NCBI RefSeq assembly: GCF_033097365.1
Contig: NZ_AP028461.1
Span: 6,696,001-6,760,000, forward strand
Length of the DNA stretch: 64,000 nucleotides
Source: Actinoplanes sichuanensis
GTDB taxonomy: Bacteria; Actinomycetota; Actinomycetes; Mycobacteriales; Micromonosporaceae
Reading direction: 5' to 3'
The notes under the pieces were generated by a model, which did no database searches, was not told the DNA's origin, and saw only the letters and a list, made by a program, of their open reading frames with translations. Of this stretch, positions 48,010-57,114 are shown piece after piece. Every line of letters starts with the position of its first letter. Position 1 is the stretch's first letter. The position numbers and the translations under genes were made by a program.

Positions 48010-49749
48010 GTGCCCGGAAAGAGTGCTGTATCCCGTCTGCCGGATTACCACGGCTTCAGCCGGCTCGCCGGTGACGCCGAAGCCGCCCCGGAAGGCGACG
48101 ACTACCGGGTCCGGTTGCGTCCGCTGTCCCGTCGCCGCCCGATCCGTTCGGTGCTGATCGCGGCGTTCGCGTTCGCGTTCGAGGCCACCTTCTTCGGGTG
48201 GCTGCTCTCCTCGGTCGAGCTCCCCGACCGGCGGATGCAGACCGGGCTGTTCCTGGCCACCGCCTTCATGATCGGCGCGATCGCTCTGATCGAGCTGTTC
48301 CGTCTGGTCAACGTGGTGACCCTGTGCCTGGCCACGCTCCAGGCCCGCGATCCGGTGCCGGTGCCGCCGGACGAGCGGCTGCGCGTGGCGTTCCTGACCA
48401 CGATCGTCCCCGGCAAGGAGCCGATCGAGATGGTCGAGAAGACCCTGCGGGCGGCCATGCGGATCCGGCATTCCGGCCGCTTCGACGTGTGGCTGCTCGA
48501 CGAGGGCGACGACCCGGAGGTCAAGCGGATGTGCCGGCGGGTGGGTGCCTACCACTTCACCCGCAAGGGCGCGCCGGACTGGAACACCCCGTCCGGCGCG
48601 TTCAAGGCGAAGACCAAGCACGGCAACTACAACTCGTGGATGGACCGGCACGGCAGCCGGTACGACGTGTTCGTCTCGGTGGACCCGGATCACGTGCCGC
48701 TGCCCAACTTCTGCGAGCGGCTCCTCGGCTACTTCCGCGACCCGGACGTGGCGTTCGTGATCGGCCCGCAGATCTACGGCAACTACGACAACGTGATCAC
48801 CCGCTGGGCCGAGTCGCAGCAGTACCTGTTCCACTCGCTGCTGCAGCGGGCGGGCAACCGGCTCGGCATCCCGATGCTGGTCGGCACCAACAACGCGGTA
48901 CGCATCGAGGCGCTCCGGTCGATCGGGGGCCTGCAGGACTCGATCACCGAGGACATGGCCACCAGCCTCGCCCAGCACGCCCGCCGCAACCCGGCGACCG
49001 GCCGGCGCTGGCGGTCCGTCTACACCCCGGACGTGCTGGCCGTCGGTGAGGGACCGTCGTCCTGGACCGACTACTTCAGCCAGCAGCACCGCTGGTCACG
49101 GGGCACCGACGAGGTGTTCGTGGCGGGGTTCGCCCGGATGGTCGGGCGACTCGGGTTCCTGCGGACCGTGCACTACTCGCTGCTCATGGCGTACTACCCG
49201 CTGACCGCCCTGGCCTGGCTGCTCGGCGCGGCCACCGCGGTCCTGCACGTGCTGCTCGGCGTGCAGGGGGTCCAGGTTCCGCAACAGGTGTGGCTGATGT
49301 TGTACGTGGACGCCGCCCTGTTCCAGGTGGGTCTCTACCTGTGGAACCGGCGGCACAACGTCAGCCCGCACGAGGAGGCCGGTTCGTCGGGTCTCGCCGG
49401 CATGCTGCTGTCCACACTGTGCGCGCCGATCTACGTCACCTCGTTCGTGCAGGCCGTGCTGCGTAGGCGGGCCGGTTTCGTGGTGACGCCGAAGGGTGAC
49501 TCGGCCAGCCCGGACCGGTTGCTCACCTTCCGTACCCATCTGCGGTGGGCGGTCTTCTACGCCGCACTGCTGGCCGTGGCCGCGGTGACCGGCCACGCGC
49601 ACGGGTTCATGTGGCTGTGGCCGGCCCTCAACCTGGCCCTCTGCCTGACCCCGCCGGTGATCTGGGCGCTGCAGGCGCTCGGCCGCACTCCCCCACAAGC
49701 CGTCACCGAAGACGACAAGGAACCCGTGATGATCGAGATCGCCGCATGA
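48010..49749 (+). CDS. cslA: Cellulose-synthase-like family 2 glycosyltransferase CslA
   Basis: About 579 residues, integral membrane. The GT2 catalytic residues are visible as LLDEGDDP, DPDH (DxD-type), ITEDMATS (TED) and QQHRW, flanked by two N-terminal and several C-terminal membrane helices. Followed by glxA and a GH6 gene exactly as in the Streptomyces cslA-glxA-cslZ locus, where CslA makes a beta-glucan at hyphal tips. A GTG at 48010 is taken as start because the protein pattern begins there and TATCTT lies just upstream, implying a leaderless message; the open frame continues back to 47479 without protein character. No c-di-GMP-binding PilZ domain is seen. Confidence 0.88.
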   Translation: MPGKSAVSRLPDYHGFSRLAGDAEAAPEGDDYRVRLRPLSRRRPIRSVLIAAFAFAFEATFFGWLLSSVELPDRRMQTGLFLATAFMIGAIALIELFRLVNVVTLCLATLQARDPVPVPPDERLRVAFLTTIVPGKEPIEMVEKTLRAAMRIRHSGRFDVWLLDEGDDPEVKRMCRRVGAYHFTRKGAPDWNTPSGAFKAKTKHGNYNSWMDRHGSRYDVFVSVDPDHVPLPNFCERLLGYFRDPDVAFVIGPQIYGNYDNVITRWAESQQYLFHSLLQRAGNRLGIPMLVGTNNAVRIEALRSIGGLQDSITEDMATSLAQHARRNPATGRRWRSVYTPDVLAVGEGPSSWTDYFSQQHRWSRGTDEVFVAGFARMVGRLGFLRTVHYSLLMAYYPLTALAWLLGAATAVLHVLLGVQGVQVPQQVWLMLYVDAALFQVGLYLWNRRHNVSPHEEAGSSGLAGMLLSTLCAPIYVTSFVQAVLRRRAGFVVTPKGDSASPDRLLTFRTHLRWAVFYAALLAVAAVTGHAHGFMWLWPALNLALCLTPPVIWALQALGRTPPQAVTEDDKEPVMIEIAA

Positions 49750-51695
49750 CGCCGCGACAACGTCCCACTATCGCCCGCCGGCTGGTCACCATGGCGGTGT
49801 CGCTGCCCCTGATGGCTGCCGTCGCCGTGGTGAACAAGCCGATCGTGGTGTTCGCCGCCGAGCGCTACCACGAGTTCAGCATCAACCGGCTCTCCTACAA
49901 GCAGCAGTTCGGGCACTGGTCGATGCTCGACGTCCCGGCGAAGTTCCGGATCAACGCCATCCACGCGGCCCTGCTGCGTACCGGAAAGGTCCTGATCATC
50001 GCCGGGTCCGGCAACAACCGGGAGAACTTCGACGCCGGCACGTTCCGGACGATCCTGTGGGACCCGCGCACCGACGACTTCACGAACGTCACCACCCCGA
50101 CCGACCTGTTCTGCGGCGGGCACACGTTCCTGCCCAACGGCAATCTGCTGGTCGCGGGCGGCACCAAGTCGTACGAGGTACTGGAAGCCGACATCAAGCA
50201 CGCCGCCGGCGTCATGAAGATCAAGAACGAGTCGCCGGACAACGGCGCGCGCAAGTTCCCGAAGGGCACCCGGCTGCTCGGCGGGAACGGCCGCGCCTAC
50301 CTGACCCGGGCCGAGGTGATCGTGCCGGCCGCGGCCAAGATGTCACACGGCGGTCAGACGATGGTGCACGCCGGCGAGGCCGAGGTGTGGGTGGACGCGG
50401 CCGAGGAGGGCGACGACCCGATCGTCGAACAGCCCGCCCAGTATTCGATCGCCGGCCTGACCGGCGCCGACACCCGCAACCTGTACGGCATCGCCGACAA
50501 GATCACCCGGGAGAAGCAGGAGTACGGCGGCGACCGGACGTCCTACGAGTTCGACCCGATCGCCGAACGCTACGTGCGCACCGGTGACATGACCGAGCAC
50601 CGCTGGTACCCGACCCTGTCGACGATGCCGAACGGCGACGTCCTGGCGGTCTCCGGGCTGGACGAGTTCGGCCGGATGCTGCCCGGCGTCAACGAGCGCT
50701 ACAAGGTGGCCCAGCGCCGGTGGGTGGCCGCGCCCGAGCTGCAGCGGGTCTTCCCCACCTATCCGGCGCTGTTCCTCACCCGGGACGAACGGCTGTTCTT
50801 CTCCGGCTCGAACGCCGGCTACGGCTCGGACACCGAAGGCCGTACCCCCGGGCTGTGGGACGTCGAGAAGAACAAGTTCCAGATCGTGCCCGGCCTGGAG
50901 GATCCGGGGATGACCGAGACCAGCGCGTCCGTCATGCTGCCACCGGCCCAGGACCAGAAGGTGATGATCATGGGCGGAGGTGCGGTCGGTGACTCGCCGG
51001 TCTCCACCGCCCGGACCGCGATCGCCGACCTCGGCGAGAAGCAGCCGCGTTACCGGCCCGGACCCGACCTGCCCGCGCCGACCCGGTACCTGAGCACCGT
51101 GGTGCTGCCCGACGACACCGTGTTCACCACCGGTGGCTCGTCCGGCTACCGGGGTGGGCCGTACCAGGGCGGCAACCGCAGTGATCTGCTCACCGCGCAC
51201 CTCTTCGATCCGCGGCGGGAGATGTTCCACGAGGCGGCCGCGCCGACCGTGGGCCGCAACTACCACTCGGAGGCGCTGCTACTGCCGGACGGGCGGGTGG
51301 TCACCCTGGGCAGCGACCCGATCTACGACACCACCGGGACGAACCCCGGCAAGTTCGAACAGCGGATCGAGATCTACAGTCCGCCGTACCTGTTCCGGGG
51401 CGAGCAGCCGGTGATCGGCGGCGGGCCGCGGACGGTCAAGCGCGGGCGCACCGCCGCCTACGCGACGGCCGACGCCGACCGGATCACCGGGGCCCGGCTG
51501 GTCCGGCCCAGCGCGGTCACCCACGGCACCGACGTCGATCAACGGTCGATCGAGCTGGGCGTACGGCGTACCCCCGGCGGGGTGACCGTGACCGTCCCGA
51601 ACGAGCCGGGCCTTGTCCCGTCCGGCTGGTACATGCTGTTCCTGACCGACGGCGAGGGCCTGCCGTCCGCGGCGCGCTGGGTGCGCGTCGCCTAG
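49746..51695 (+). CDS. glxA: Radical copper oxidase GlxA
   Basis: 649 residues of the galactose-oxidase family: N-terminal membrane anchor, seven-bladed kelch propeller and a C-terminal domain. Copper-site residues are recognisable: Cys in LFCGGHTFLPNG (thioether with a Tyr, seen in HRWYPTLSTMPNG), Tyr-His in GRNYHSEALLLPDGR and His in AVTHGTDVDQRS. GlxA works with CslA outside the membrane on the new glucan and is needed for its deposition in Streptomyces. ATG at 49746 overlaps cslA by 4 nt. The protein should need copper insertion, for which no chaperone gene is in the window. Confidence 0.9.
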   Translation: MTPRQRPTIARRLVTMAVSLPLMAAVAVVNKPIVVFAAERYHEFSINRLSYKQQFGHWSMLDVPAKFRINAIHAALLRTGKVLIIAGSGNNRENFDAGTFRTILWDPRTDDFTNVTTPTDLFCGGHTFLPNGNLLVAGGTKSYEVLEADIKHAAGVMKIKNESPDNGARKFPKGTRLLGGNGRAYLTRAEVIVPAAAKMSHGGQTMVHAGEAEVWVDAAEEGDDPIVEQPAQYSIAGLTGADTRNLYGIADKITREKQEYGGDRTSYEFDPIAERYVRTGDMTEHRWYPTLSTMPNGDVLAVSGLDEFGRMLPGVNERYKVAQRRWVAAPELQRVFPTYPALFLTRDERLFFSGSNAGYGSDTEGRTPGLWDVEKNKFQIVPGLEDPGMTETSASVMLPPAQDQKVMIMGGGAVGDSPVSTARTAIADLGEKQPRYRPGPDLPAPTRYLSTVVLPDDTVFTTGGSSGYRGGPYQGGNRSDLLTAHLFDPRREMFHEAAAPTVGRNYHSEALLLPDGRVVTLGSDPIYDTTGTNPGKFEQRIEIYSPPYLFRGEQPVIGGGPRTVKRGRTAAYATADADRITGARLVRPSAVTHGTDVDQRSIELGVRRTPGGVTVTVPNEPGLVPSGWYMLFLTDGEGLPSAARWVRVA

Positions 51696-51701
51696 CGGTT
51701 C

Positions 51702-52703
51702 TCAGTTGGTGGCGAGCCCGAGCGCGTACTCGGGCCACCACTGACCGGCCGGCGGGGCGTCCGGTGTGCACGCCCCGTCGGACTCGCCGGGCCGTTTCAC
51801 CCACAGGTACGCGTCCACCCGGGGTGTGCCGGTGTCCTCGGTCGGCGCCGGTCCGAGCGCCCGCCCCGGCGGGTTGCACCAGTGCCCGTCCGAGCCGCGC
51901 CCGTCGTTCGGCGCCGGCCCGTTGCCGTTGCGGCTGGTGTCGATGACGAACGGTTTCCCGCCGAGGCGGTCGGAGATGGCCGTACCGTAGGCGATGTTGT
52001 CCTCGGTGGTCTTGAAGTTGGCCACGTTGAGGCTGAACCCGTCGGCGTCGTGCACCCCGGCCTCCTCCAGCGCCGCGGCCACCCGGTCGGTGTCCTTGAT
52101 CCAGCCGGGGTTGCCGGCGTCCAGGTAGACCCGGGCGCCGTCGCCCCGCTTGAACGTCTCGACCGCCTCCCGCAGCAGGGTGAGCCGCTCCTGCGCGGCC
52201 GGTCCGGAGACGCACTCGTCCAGCACGTGCGGGACCGCGTCCGGTTCCAGGACGACGATCACCGGCCGGCCGCGGACCACCTCGGCCAGGCCGTCGATCC
52301 ACGTCCGGTAGGCCGCGGCGTCCGGCGCGCCACCGCCCGAGTGGCCGCCGCAGTCCCGCTCCGGCACCCAGTAGGGCACCAGCACCGCGGTGCGCCCGGC
52401 GGCCCCGGCCGCGGTGATCAGCCGCCGGGCCCGGTCCAGGTGGCCGGGCTTGTCGTCGGCGAACCAGACCGCGTTCGGCTCGCCGGCGATCCGGCGCAGG
52501 GCCGCCGCGTCCGCCGTGCGGCCCTGCGCCTCCCAGGCTCTGACCTGCTTGACCGCGGGCGCTTCGGGCTCCACGTAGAACACGCCGGAATCGGTCGCCG
52601 ACGGGGAGGCCGGCGGGGTCGGTGCGGGGCCGGGCGGAGCGGAGGTGCATCCGCCGAGAACGGCGATCGTCACCAGGCAGCCGAGTACGGGAAGGCTTCT
52701 CAT
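51702..52703 (-). CDS. cslZ: GH6-family endoglucanase lipoprotein (CslZ)
   Basis: 333 residues: lipoprotein signal ending VLGGC, a Pro/Ser linker, then a GH6 catalytic domain (VYLDAGNPGWI, GFSLNVANFKTT, VIDTSRNGNG, WCNPPGRALG, DAYLWVKRPGESDGAC). GH6 enzymes are inverting cellulases; a CslZ of this family accompanies cslA-glxA in Streptomyces and trims the glucan. Here it is convergent with glxA rather than co-directional and stands 39 nt behind the sigma/membrane-protein pair, which may control it. ATG at 52703 has no strong ribosome site. Confidence 0.88.
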   Translation of the reverse strand: MRSLPVLGCLVTIAVLGGCTSAPPGPAPTPPASPSATDSGVFYVEPEAPAVKQVRAWEAQGRTADAAALRRIAGEPNAVWFADDKPGHLDRARRLITAAGAAGRTAVLVPYWVPERDCGGHSGGGAPDAAAYRTWIDGLAEVVRGRPVIVVLEPDAVPHVLDECVSGPAAQERLTLLREAVETFKRGDGARVYLDAGNPGWIKDTDRVAAALEEAGVHDADGFSLNVANFKTTEDNIAYGTAISDRLGGKPFVIDTSRNGNGPAPNDGRGSDGHWCNPPGRALGPAPTEDTGTPRVDAYLWVKRPGESDGACTPDAPPAGQWWPEYALGLATN

Positions 52704-52742
52704 CCGGACGAACGGTACCGACCGCGCATACCCGATCGAGGC

Positions 52743-53450
52743 TCAGCGCACCGAGCGTGCCACCGCAATCGCCTCTTCGAGTGTCCGAATTCCCTCCAAC
52801 CGGTAGGTGACGGTGTCGGTCGCCCAGACCAGGGTGGGGCCGGCCAGGCGGGCCGTCTCGGTGCGTTCCACCCCGTCGCGGCCCACATAGGTCACCGGAT
52901 GCGGACCGGGCAGCCAGGCCGCGCCGAGGCTGCCGGGCAGGTCGACGAAACGGGCGTCCGGGGCGGTCTTGAAGAACGTGGTGTCCAGACGCCCGTCGAA
53001 CTCGTCCAACCGGACCGCGCCGCCCCGGTAGATCAGCGTCACCACCCGTGGGCGGCCGTCGCGGTCCGGATCGGAACGCCGGATCTCGTCCGGTTCACCC
53101 AGCTCAGCCGGGACACCGATCGGGAAGCCGGCGTCCGCGGTCGCCGACGGCAGCGGGCTCGGCGTGGCGGGCAGGGTCTGCCCGGGCTGGTCGCGGCGTA
53201 CCTCCACACCGGCGATCCGCAGCAGGTCGCCGACCATCTCGACCACCGCGGCCCGGGCCGGTGCCACCGCCGCGACCGCCGCGATCAGCGCGGCCGCCAC
53301 GGCCGTCACCCACCACCGGGCGCGACGCGGCCTCGGCGCGGGCGTCACGAGGCGCTCCCGCACCGCACTTCGCAGATCCTTCTCCGGGGGTACGGCCAGA
53401 CGGGCCCCCAGGTCACGCAACTCGGCGATCAGGTCCTCGTGGTCAGGCAC
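52743..53450 (-). CDS. Membrane protein, probable anti-sigma factor of the adjacent ECF sigma
   Basis: 235 residues: a short N-terminal cytoplasmic part (MPDHEDLIAELRDLGARLA...LRSAVRERL), one membrane helix (WWVTAVAAALIAAVAAVAP) and an external domain of about 150 residues. The gene overlaps the ECF sigma gene by 8 nt, the classic arrangement of sigma and cognate membrane anti-sigma. A zinc-binding HxxxCxxC motif is absent, so it is not a ZAS-type anti-sigma. The external domain (RDGRPRVVTLIYRGG...YVGRDGVERTETARLAGPTLVW) resembles DUF4367/MucB-like sensor domains only loosely. Confidence 0.7.
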   Translation of the reverse strand: MPDHEDLIAELRDLGARLAVPPEKDLRSAVRERLVTPAPRPRRARWWVTAVAAALIAAVAAVAPARAAVVEMVGDLLRIAGVEVRRDQPGQTLPATPSPLPSATADAGFPIGVPAELGEPDEIRRSDPDRDGRPRVVTLIYRGGAVRLDEFDGRLDTTFFKTAPDARFVDLPGSLGAAWLPGPHPVTYVGRDGVERTETARLAGPTLVWATDTVTYRLEGIRTLEEAIAVARSVR

Positions 53451-53976
53451 CGGTCACCCCCTGCGGCATCCGGTCACGCAGTCGCGCCAGCGCCCGCGCG
53501 GTCCGTGACTTGACCGTCCCCTTCGGCAGCCCGAGCGTGACCGCGGTCTCCGCCTCGGACAGGTCGAGCAGGTACCGGCAGAGCAGCACCGCACGGTCCC
53601 GGTCGTCGAGGACACGCAACTGCTCGATCAGCAGCCGACGCCGTTCGGCGGCCATCGCCGACTCGGCCGGGTCGGGTTCGAACCGCAGCGGATCCTCGCG
53701 AACCGCGGCCCGCAACCACAGCCCCTCACGGCGGCGCCGGGACCGCACCAGGTTCCTGGTCTCGTTGGCCACGATGGCCAGCAGCCACGCCTTGAACCCG
53801 GAGTCCCCCCGGAACCGGGCCAGCTGCCGGTACGCCTTCACGAACGCCTCCTGCACCACGTCGTCCGCGTCCGCCCCGGCGCCCAGCAGGGTGGCCGCCC
53901 GTTGCGCGGGCACGGTGAACCTGGCCACCAGGACCTCATACGCGTCCAGGTCACCGGCCCGGGCCCGGGCCACCAC
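53443..53976 (-). CDS. ECF-family RNA polymerase sigma factor
   Basis: 177 residues from a GTG at 53976: region 2 (ADADDVVQEAFVKAYRQLARFRGDSGFKAWLLAIVANE split over helices) and region 4 (LRVLDDRDRAVLLCRYLLDLSEAETAVTLGLPKGTVKSRTARA). The frame stays open and family-like upstream (IDIDEAA-VVARARAGD), where the only codon behind the strong GGAGGGGGA ribosome site is ATC at 53997; translation may begin there. It directs RNA polymerase to GGAACC-type promoters, which seem to be present upstream of itself and of the divergent lipoprotein. Confidence 0.9.
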   Translation of the reverse strand: MVARARAGDLDAYEVLVARFTVPAQRAATLLGAGADADDVVQEAFVKAYRQLARFRGDSGFKAWLLAIVANETRNLVRSRRRREGLWLRAAVREDPLRFEPDPAESAMAAERRRLLIEQLRVLDDRDRAVLLCRYLLDLSEAETAVTLGLPKGTVKSRTARALARLRDRMPQGVTGA

Positions 53977-54024
53977 GGCCGCCTCGTCGATGTCGATGTC
54001 CGCTCCCCCTCCGCCGACACCCTA

Positions 54025-54087
54025 GAGACACCGCCCACCCGACTCGGGTTCCCACCCGCCGGGAACCCGGTGCGGCCGGCCGGTGTC
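54025..54087. promoter_or_regulatory. Divergent ECF-type promoters with palindromic -35 elements
   Basis: A 9-bp inverted repeat CGGGTTCCC/GGGAACCCG (54045-54069) places a GGAACC -35 on each strand. Rightward: GGAACC 54062-54067, 17 nt, GTGTC-type -10 near 54084, transcript starting about at the ATG 54096. Leftward: GGAACC (54052-54047), 16 nt, TGTCTC -10, towards the sigma gene. Confidence 0.5.
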
Positions 54088-54095
54088 AACGGGGC

Positions 54096-55283
54096 ATGAC
54101 CACTCGCCGGAACCTTCTGCTGCTGGCCGGATCGGCTCTCGTGCTCGGGGGCTGCCGGGAGACGCCCGCCGTCGCCGCCACCGCGCCGGACGTCCTGCTC
54201 GCCGACTCCGATCGTGGGCTGTTGCGGCTCGCTCCCGGTGGGGAGCAGGTGCTCGGCGCGGCCGCGGTCACCTTCGACGGCGGTCATCTGTATGCCGCCC
54301 GGGACGGCGGGCTCGACCGGATCGACCCGGCGAGCGGGACCGCGTCGCGTGACACCGCGCTGGACGACGGCTGGATTCCGCGGGTGATCTCCTCGGACGG
54401 CCGGGTGTGCGCGCTGAGCCGGACGGGGGCCTCCGACCGGCCCGCCGCGCGCACCCGGACCACCCTGCTGATCACCGGGCCGGGCGGCCGGTCCGAACGG
54501 GACCTGGTCGGGGTGATCGAACCGGACGCGTTCACGGCCGACGGGAGTGGACTGTTCGTGCTGGAGTGGCTGCCCGCGGCCGCGCCCGACCACTACCGGG
54601 TGCGGCTGCTCGACCTGGCCACCGGGGCGGTGCAGCCGTTGAACACCAGAGACAAGACTCCGGTGCCGCCGGGTGCCGAGGAGGAGATGCGCGGCGACGG
54701 ACGTCAGGCGGTGCTGTCGGCCGACCGGACCATGCTGTTCACCCTCTACACCCATCAGCCCGGCCACCGGCACACCCGCGACCTGCTGTCCGGCCGTCCC
54801 GGGAACGCGCACGCCTTCGTCCATGTCCTGCATCTGGTCGAGCGGTGGGCGTACTGCCTCGATCTTCCGCATCCGTTCGGCGAGGGACCGACCGCCGGGC
54901 ACGCTCTCGCCGCGGATGGGCGCACCCTGTTCGTCGCCGATCTGAACTCGGGGAAGCTGGCCTATGCGAGCCCGTCGTCGCTGTCGATCGAACGGGTGGT
55001 GGACGTGCCGCCGGTGGCCGGTTCGACGGCCGCGCTGGCACTCACCGCGGACGACCGGATCCTGCTCGGGGCGGGCGGGGTCACCGTGCTGGATCGCGCC
55101 TCGGGACGGTCGACCGGCCGCTGGGAGCTGCCCGGCCCGGTGCGCGGGCTGGCCCTGAGCCGGGACGGCCGGCGCGTCTACGCGGGCGGGACCGGCCGGG
55201 TCACCTGGCTGGACGCGGCCATCGGCGTCCGCTCCGGAGAGGTGACCGTGCCGGGCCTGACCGCCCTACGCCACGTCGTGTGA
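54096..55283 (+). CDS. Beta-propeller lipoprotein
   Basis: 395 residues: twin-arginine-like start MTTRRNLLLLAGSAL, lipobox LGGC, and a YncE-like seven-bladed propeller with repeated LxxDxDRGLLRL, GHLYAARDGGLDRID, TLFVADLNSGKLAY and RRVYAGGTGRVTWLD phrases. It is exported and anchored outside the membrane; the ligand is unknown. ATG at 54096 probably heads a leaderless message from the ECF-type promoter upstream, which would put the gene under the neighbouring sigma factor. Its 3' end overlaps the convergent methyltransferase by 18 nt. Confidence 0.75.
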   Translation: MTTRRNLLLLAGSALVLGGCRETPAVAATAPDVLLADSDRGLLRLAPGGEQVLGAAAVTFDGGHLYAARDGGLDRIDPASGTASRDTALDDGWIPRVISSDGRVCALSRTGASDRPAARTRTTLLITGPGGRSERDLVGVIEPDAFTADGSGLFVLEWLPAAAPDHYRVRLLDLATGAVQPLNTRDKTPVPPGAEEEMRGDGRQAVLSADRTMLFTLYTHQPGHRHTRDLLSGRPGNAHAFVHVLHLVERWAYCLDLPHPFGEGPTAGHALAADGRTLFVADLNSGKLAYASPSSLSIERVVDVPPVAGSTAALALTADDRILLGAGGVTVLDRASGRSTGRWELPGPVRGLALSRDGRRVYAGGTGRVTWLDAAIGVRSGEVTVPGLTALRHVV

Positions 55284-55880
55284 GCGGCGTAGCACGTCCA
55301 GCACGAACCACTCGTCCTCGTGGTGGACCACGTGCTCCAGGCCGGCGGTCTCCAGCAGCTCGGCGTGCGCGTTGAAACCGTCGTAGCCGCCGCCGGTCGC
55401 CCGGTTGCGGAAGTGCACCGCGACCAGGTCGCCGCCCGGCTCCAGCCGCTCGGTCAGCCCGTCCACGGTGGCCCGCAGGTCGGCGCCGGACAGGTAGTAG
55501 AGCAGGTCGCCGATGACCACCAGGTCGAAGACGCCGTCCGGCAGGTCGGCCGGCAGCTCGGCCCGCTCGACCCGCACGTTGGGCAGGTCGGCGGTGTTCT
55601 GCCGGGCCAGCTCGACGGCCTCCGGGACGCTGTCGGTGGTGAGCACCTCGTCGCAGCGCTGGGCGAGCATCCGGCTGAGCGTGCCGATCGACGCGCCCGG
55701 CTCGTAGCAGCGGCGGTAGCGCTCACGCGGCAGGCTGGCCACGGTGACCGCGAACTTCCGCCGGTCGTGCCACTTGGTGGCGACGTCCCACGGGTCGTCC
55801 TTGGCCTCATAGAGCCCGATGAAGTGGTCCAGGGAGACCGAGGTCTCGGGTGGGGCCGCGTCGCCTGCTGCTCGTGTCAC
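55266..55880 (-). CDS. SAM-dependent methyltransferase (NodS-like)
   Basis: 204 residues: N-terminal DHFIGLYEAKDDPWDVATKWHDRRKF, SAM-binding motif YEPGASIGTLSRML, acidic EVLTTDSVPEAV and motif IV FDLVVIGDLLYYL. This is the class I methyltransferase group related to NodS and often annotated as nodulation-S-like; the acceptor cannot be predicted. It ends with a short basic tail (VLRRSHDVA). ATG at 55880 overlaps the upstream membrane protein gene by 4 nt, so the two are co-transcribed. Confidence 0.85.
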   Translation of the reverse strand: MTRAAGDAAPPETSVSLDHFIGLYEAKDDPWDVATKWHDRRKFAVTVASLPRERYRRCYEPGASIGTLSRMLAQRCDEVLTTDSVPEAVELARQNTADLPNVRVERAELPADLPDGVFDLVVIGDLLYYLSGADLRATVDGLTERLEPGGDLVAVHFRNRATGGGYDGFNAHAELLETAGLEHVVHHEDEWFVLDVLRRSHDVA

Positions 55881-56923
55881 TCGGAGATTGTGCCCCCGTC
55901 CCGGCCCTCGGCCACGATCAGGGTGCCGACGCCCTTCTCGGCGACCAGGTCGACGCCGCCGTCACCGTCACCCGCGGTGAACCGGCTGCCCTTGTTCACG
56001 CCCTGCTTGCGGTCGCCGTAGAGCTCGACCACCCCGGCGCCCTCCTTCAGGACCGCCTCGACGTGGCCGCCGGTGCTGACCCGCCAGTCCCGGACACCGC
56101 CGGTCATCGAGATCGGCACGACCGCGTCCTGCCGGGGCAGTGCCAGGTCGATCTCGGCCGCGCCACCGATCAGGTCGATCCGGCCGACCTTGGCGCCGGT
56201 CAGATCGACGGCGGCGGTACGGACCCCGCCGCTCATCCGGAACGACCAGGTGACCTCGGCGCTCAGCACCACGTTGACCTCGGCGGTTCCGGGTTCGGTG
56301 TGGTCGTCGACGAAGACCCGTACCGTGTCGCCCTGCTCTTCGGTCCGGGTGGTGATGCCGCTGCCGATCGGGCTGCTCACCTGATACCAGTTGTCGCCGG
56401 TGTCGCCGATCCGGACGGCGAGGGCGGTGGTGCCGTCGGCCAGTTCGAGGGTGGCCGCGTCGGGCGCCGGGGTGATCGGCGGGGTGGTCTCGATGGAGAC
56501 CGGCGGCTGCCCGGCCGGGTCCTCGGCGGGGCCGGTGGCGGACGGGACGGTCAGCACCGGCCCGGCGGTGGGCTCGGTGGGCCGGGTCGCGTACCAGGCG
56601 AGCCCGGCCGCGGCCAGGATCACGGCGGCCAGCACCAGGATCGGCTTGCGGGAGGCACGGCGGGTCCGGGTCTCGGCGAGATGGAGCTCCACGGTGGGCC
56701 GCTGCGAGCCGCGGGGCACCCAGGCCGGATCGGTTCGGACCGGGTCGGCCCCCTCCGGCTCGTAGTGGTCGGCGGGCGGCCCGACCTTGTGCGGCGCGTC
56801 CGGCCAGAACTCGGAGATGTCGGGCAGGTTAGGCACGGCGTCGGGGCTCGTGATGACGAGCTCGATGACCGCCGGCTCGTTGTCGGCCGGGCTGTCGGTG
56901 TCAGAGACGGTAGGACTGTCCAC
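55877..56923 (-). CDS. Single-pass membrane protein of unknown function
   Basis: 348 residues: an acidic cytoplasmic N-terminus of about 90 residues (DSPTVSDTDSPADNEP), one membrane helix (KPILVLAAVILAAAGLAWYA), a Pro/Thr-rich spacer and an external beta-rich domain (residues about 155-348) with repeated strands such as VNVVLSAEVTWSFRMSGG, RIDLIGGAAEIDLALP and VELYGDRKQGVNKG. GTG at 56923 is chosen because GAGGAG precedes it by 6 nt. The external domain looks like a small beta-helix or jelly roll; no family known to me. Confidence 0.7.
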   Translation of the reverse strand: MDSPTVSDTDSPADNEPAVIELVITSPDAVPNLPDISEFWPDAPHKVGPPADHYEPEGADPVRTDPAWVPRGSQRPTVELHLAETRTRRASRKPILVLAAVILAAAGLAWYATRPTEPTAGPVLTVPSATGPAEDPAGQPPVSIETTPPITPAPDAATLELADGTTALAVRIGDTGDNWYQVSSPIGSGITTRTEEQGDTVRVFVDDHTEPGTAEVNVVLSAEVTWSFRMSGGVRTAAVDLTGAKVGRIDLIGGAAEIDLALPRQDAVVPISMTGGVRDWRVSTGGHVEAVLKEGAGVVELYGDRKQGVNKGSRFTAGDGDGGVDLVAEKGVGTLIVAEGRDGGTISE

Positions 56924-56992
56924 GTAGCTCTCCTCGAAGCGCACGGCAGGACTCCACGCCGGTGGTACGTACGTGAGGCCCGTTCGGTTCGA

Positions 56993-57006
56993 TTGGAGCG
57001 CTCCCA
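56993..57006. promoter_or_regulatory. CebR-like box (TTGGAGCGCTCCCA)
   Basis: Matches the Streptomyces CebR operator TGGGAGCGCTCCCA at 13 of 14 positions. It stands in the divergent gap between the membrane protein (start 56923) and the AbfB-domain gene (start 57115). CebR is the cellobiose-responsive LacI-family repressor of cellulose use. Confidence 0.6.
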
Positions 57007-57114
57007 ACAAATTGGGACATCGTTACCTCTTGCCCTCAGATGCCCCGAGCGTGTAGATCCTTATCGAATCCTTAAGTGGTTCTGTGTGAACGATCCCCCA
57101 CGGAAGCGAAATTG

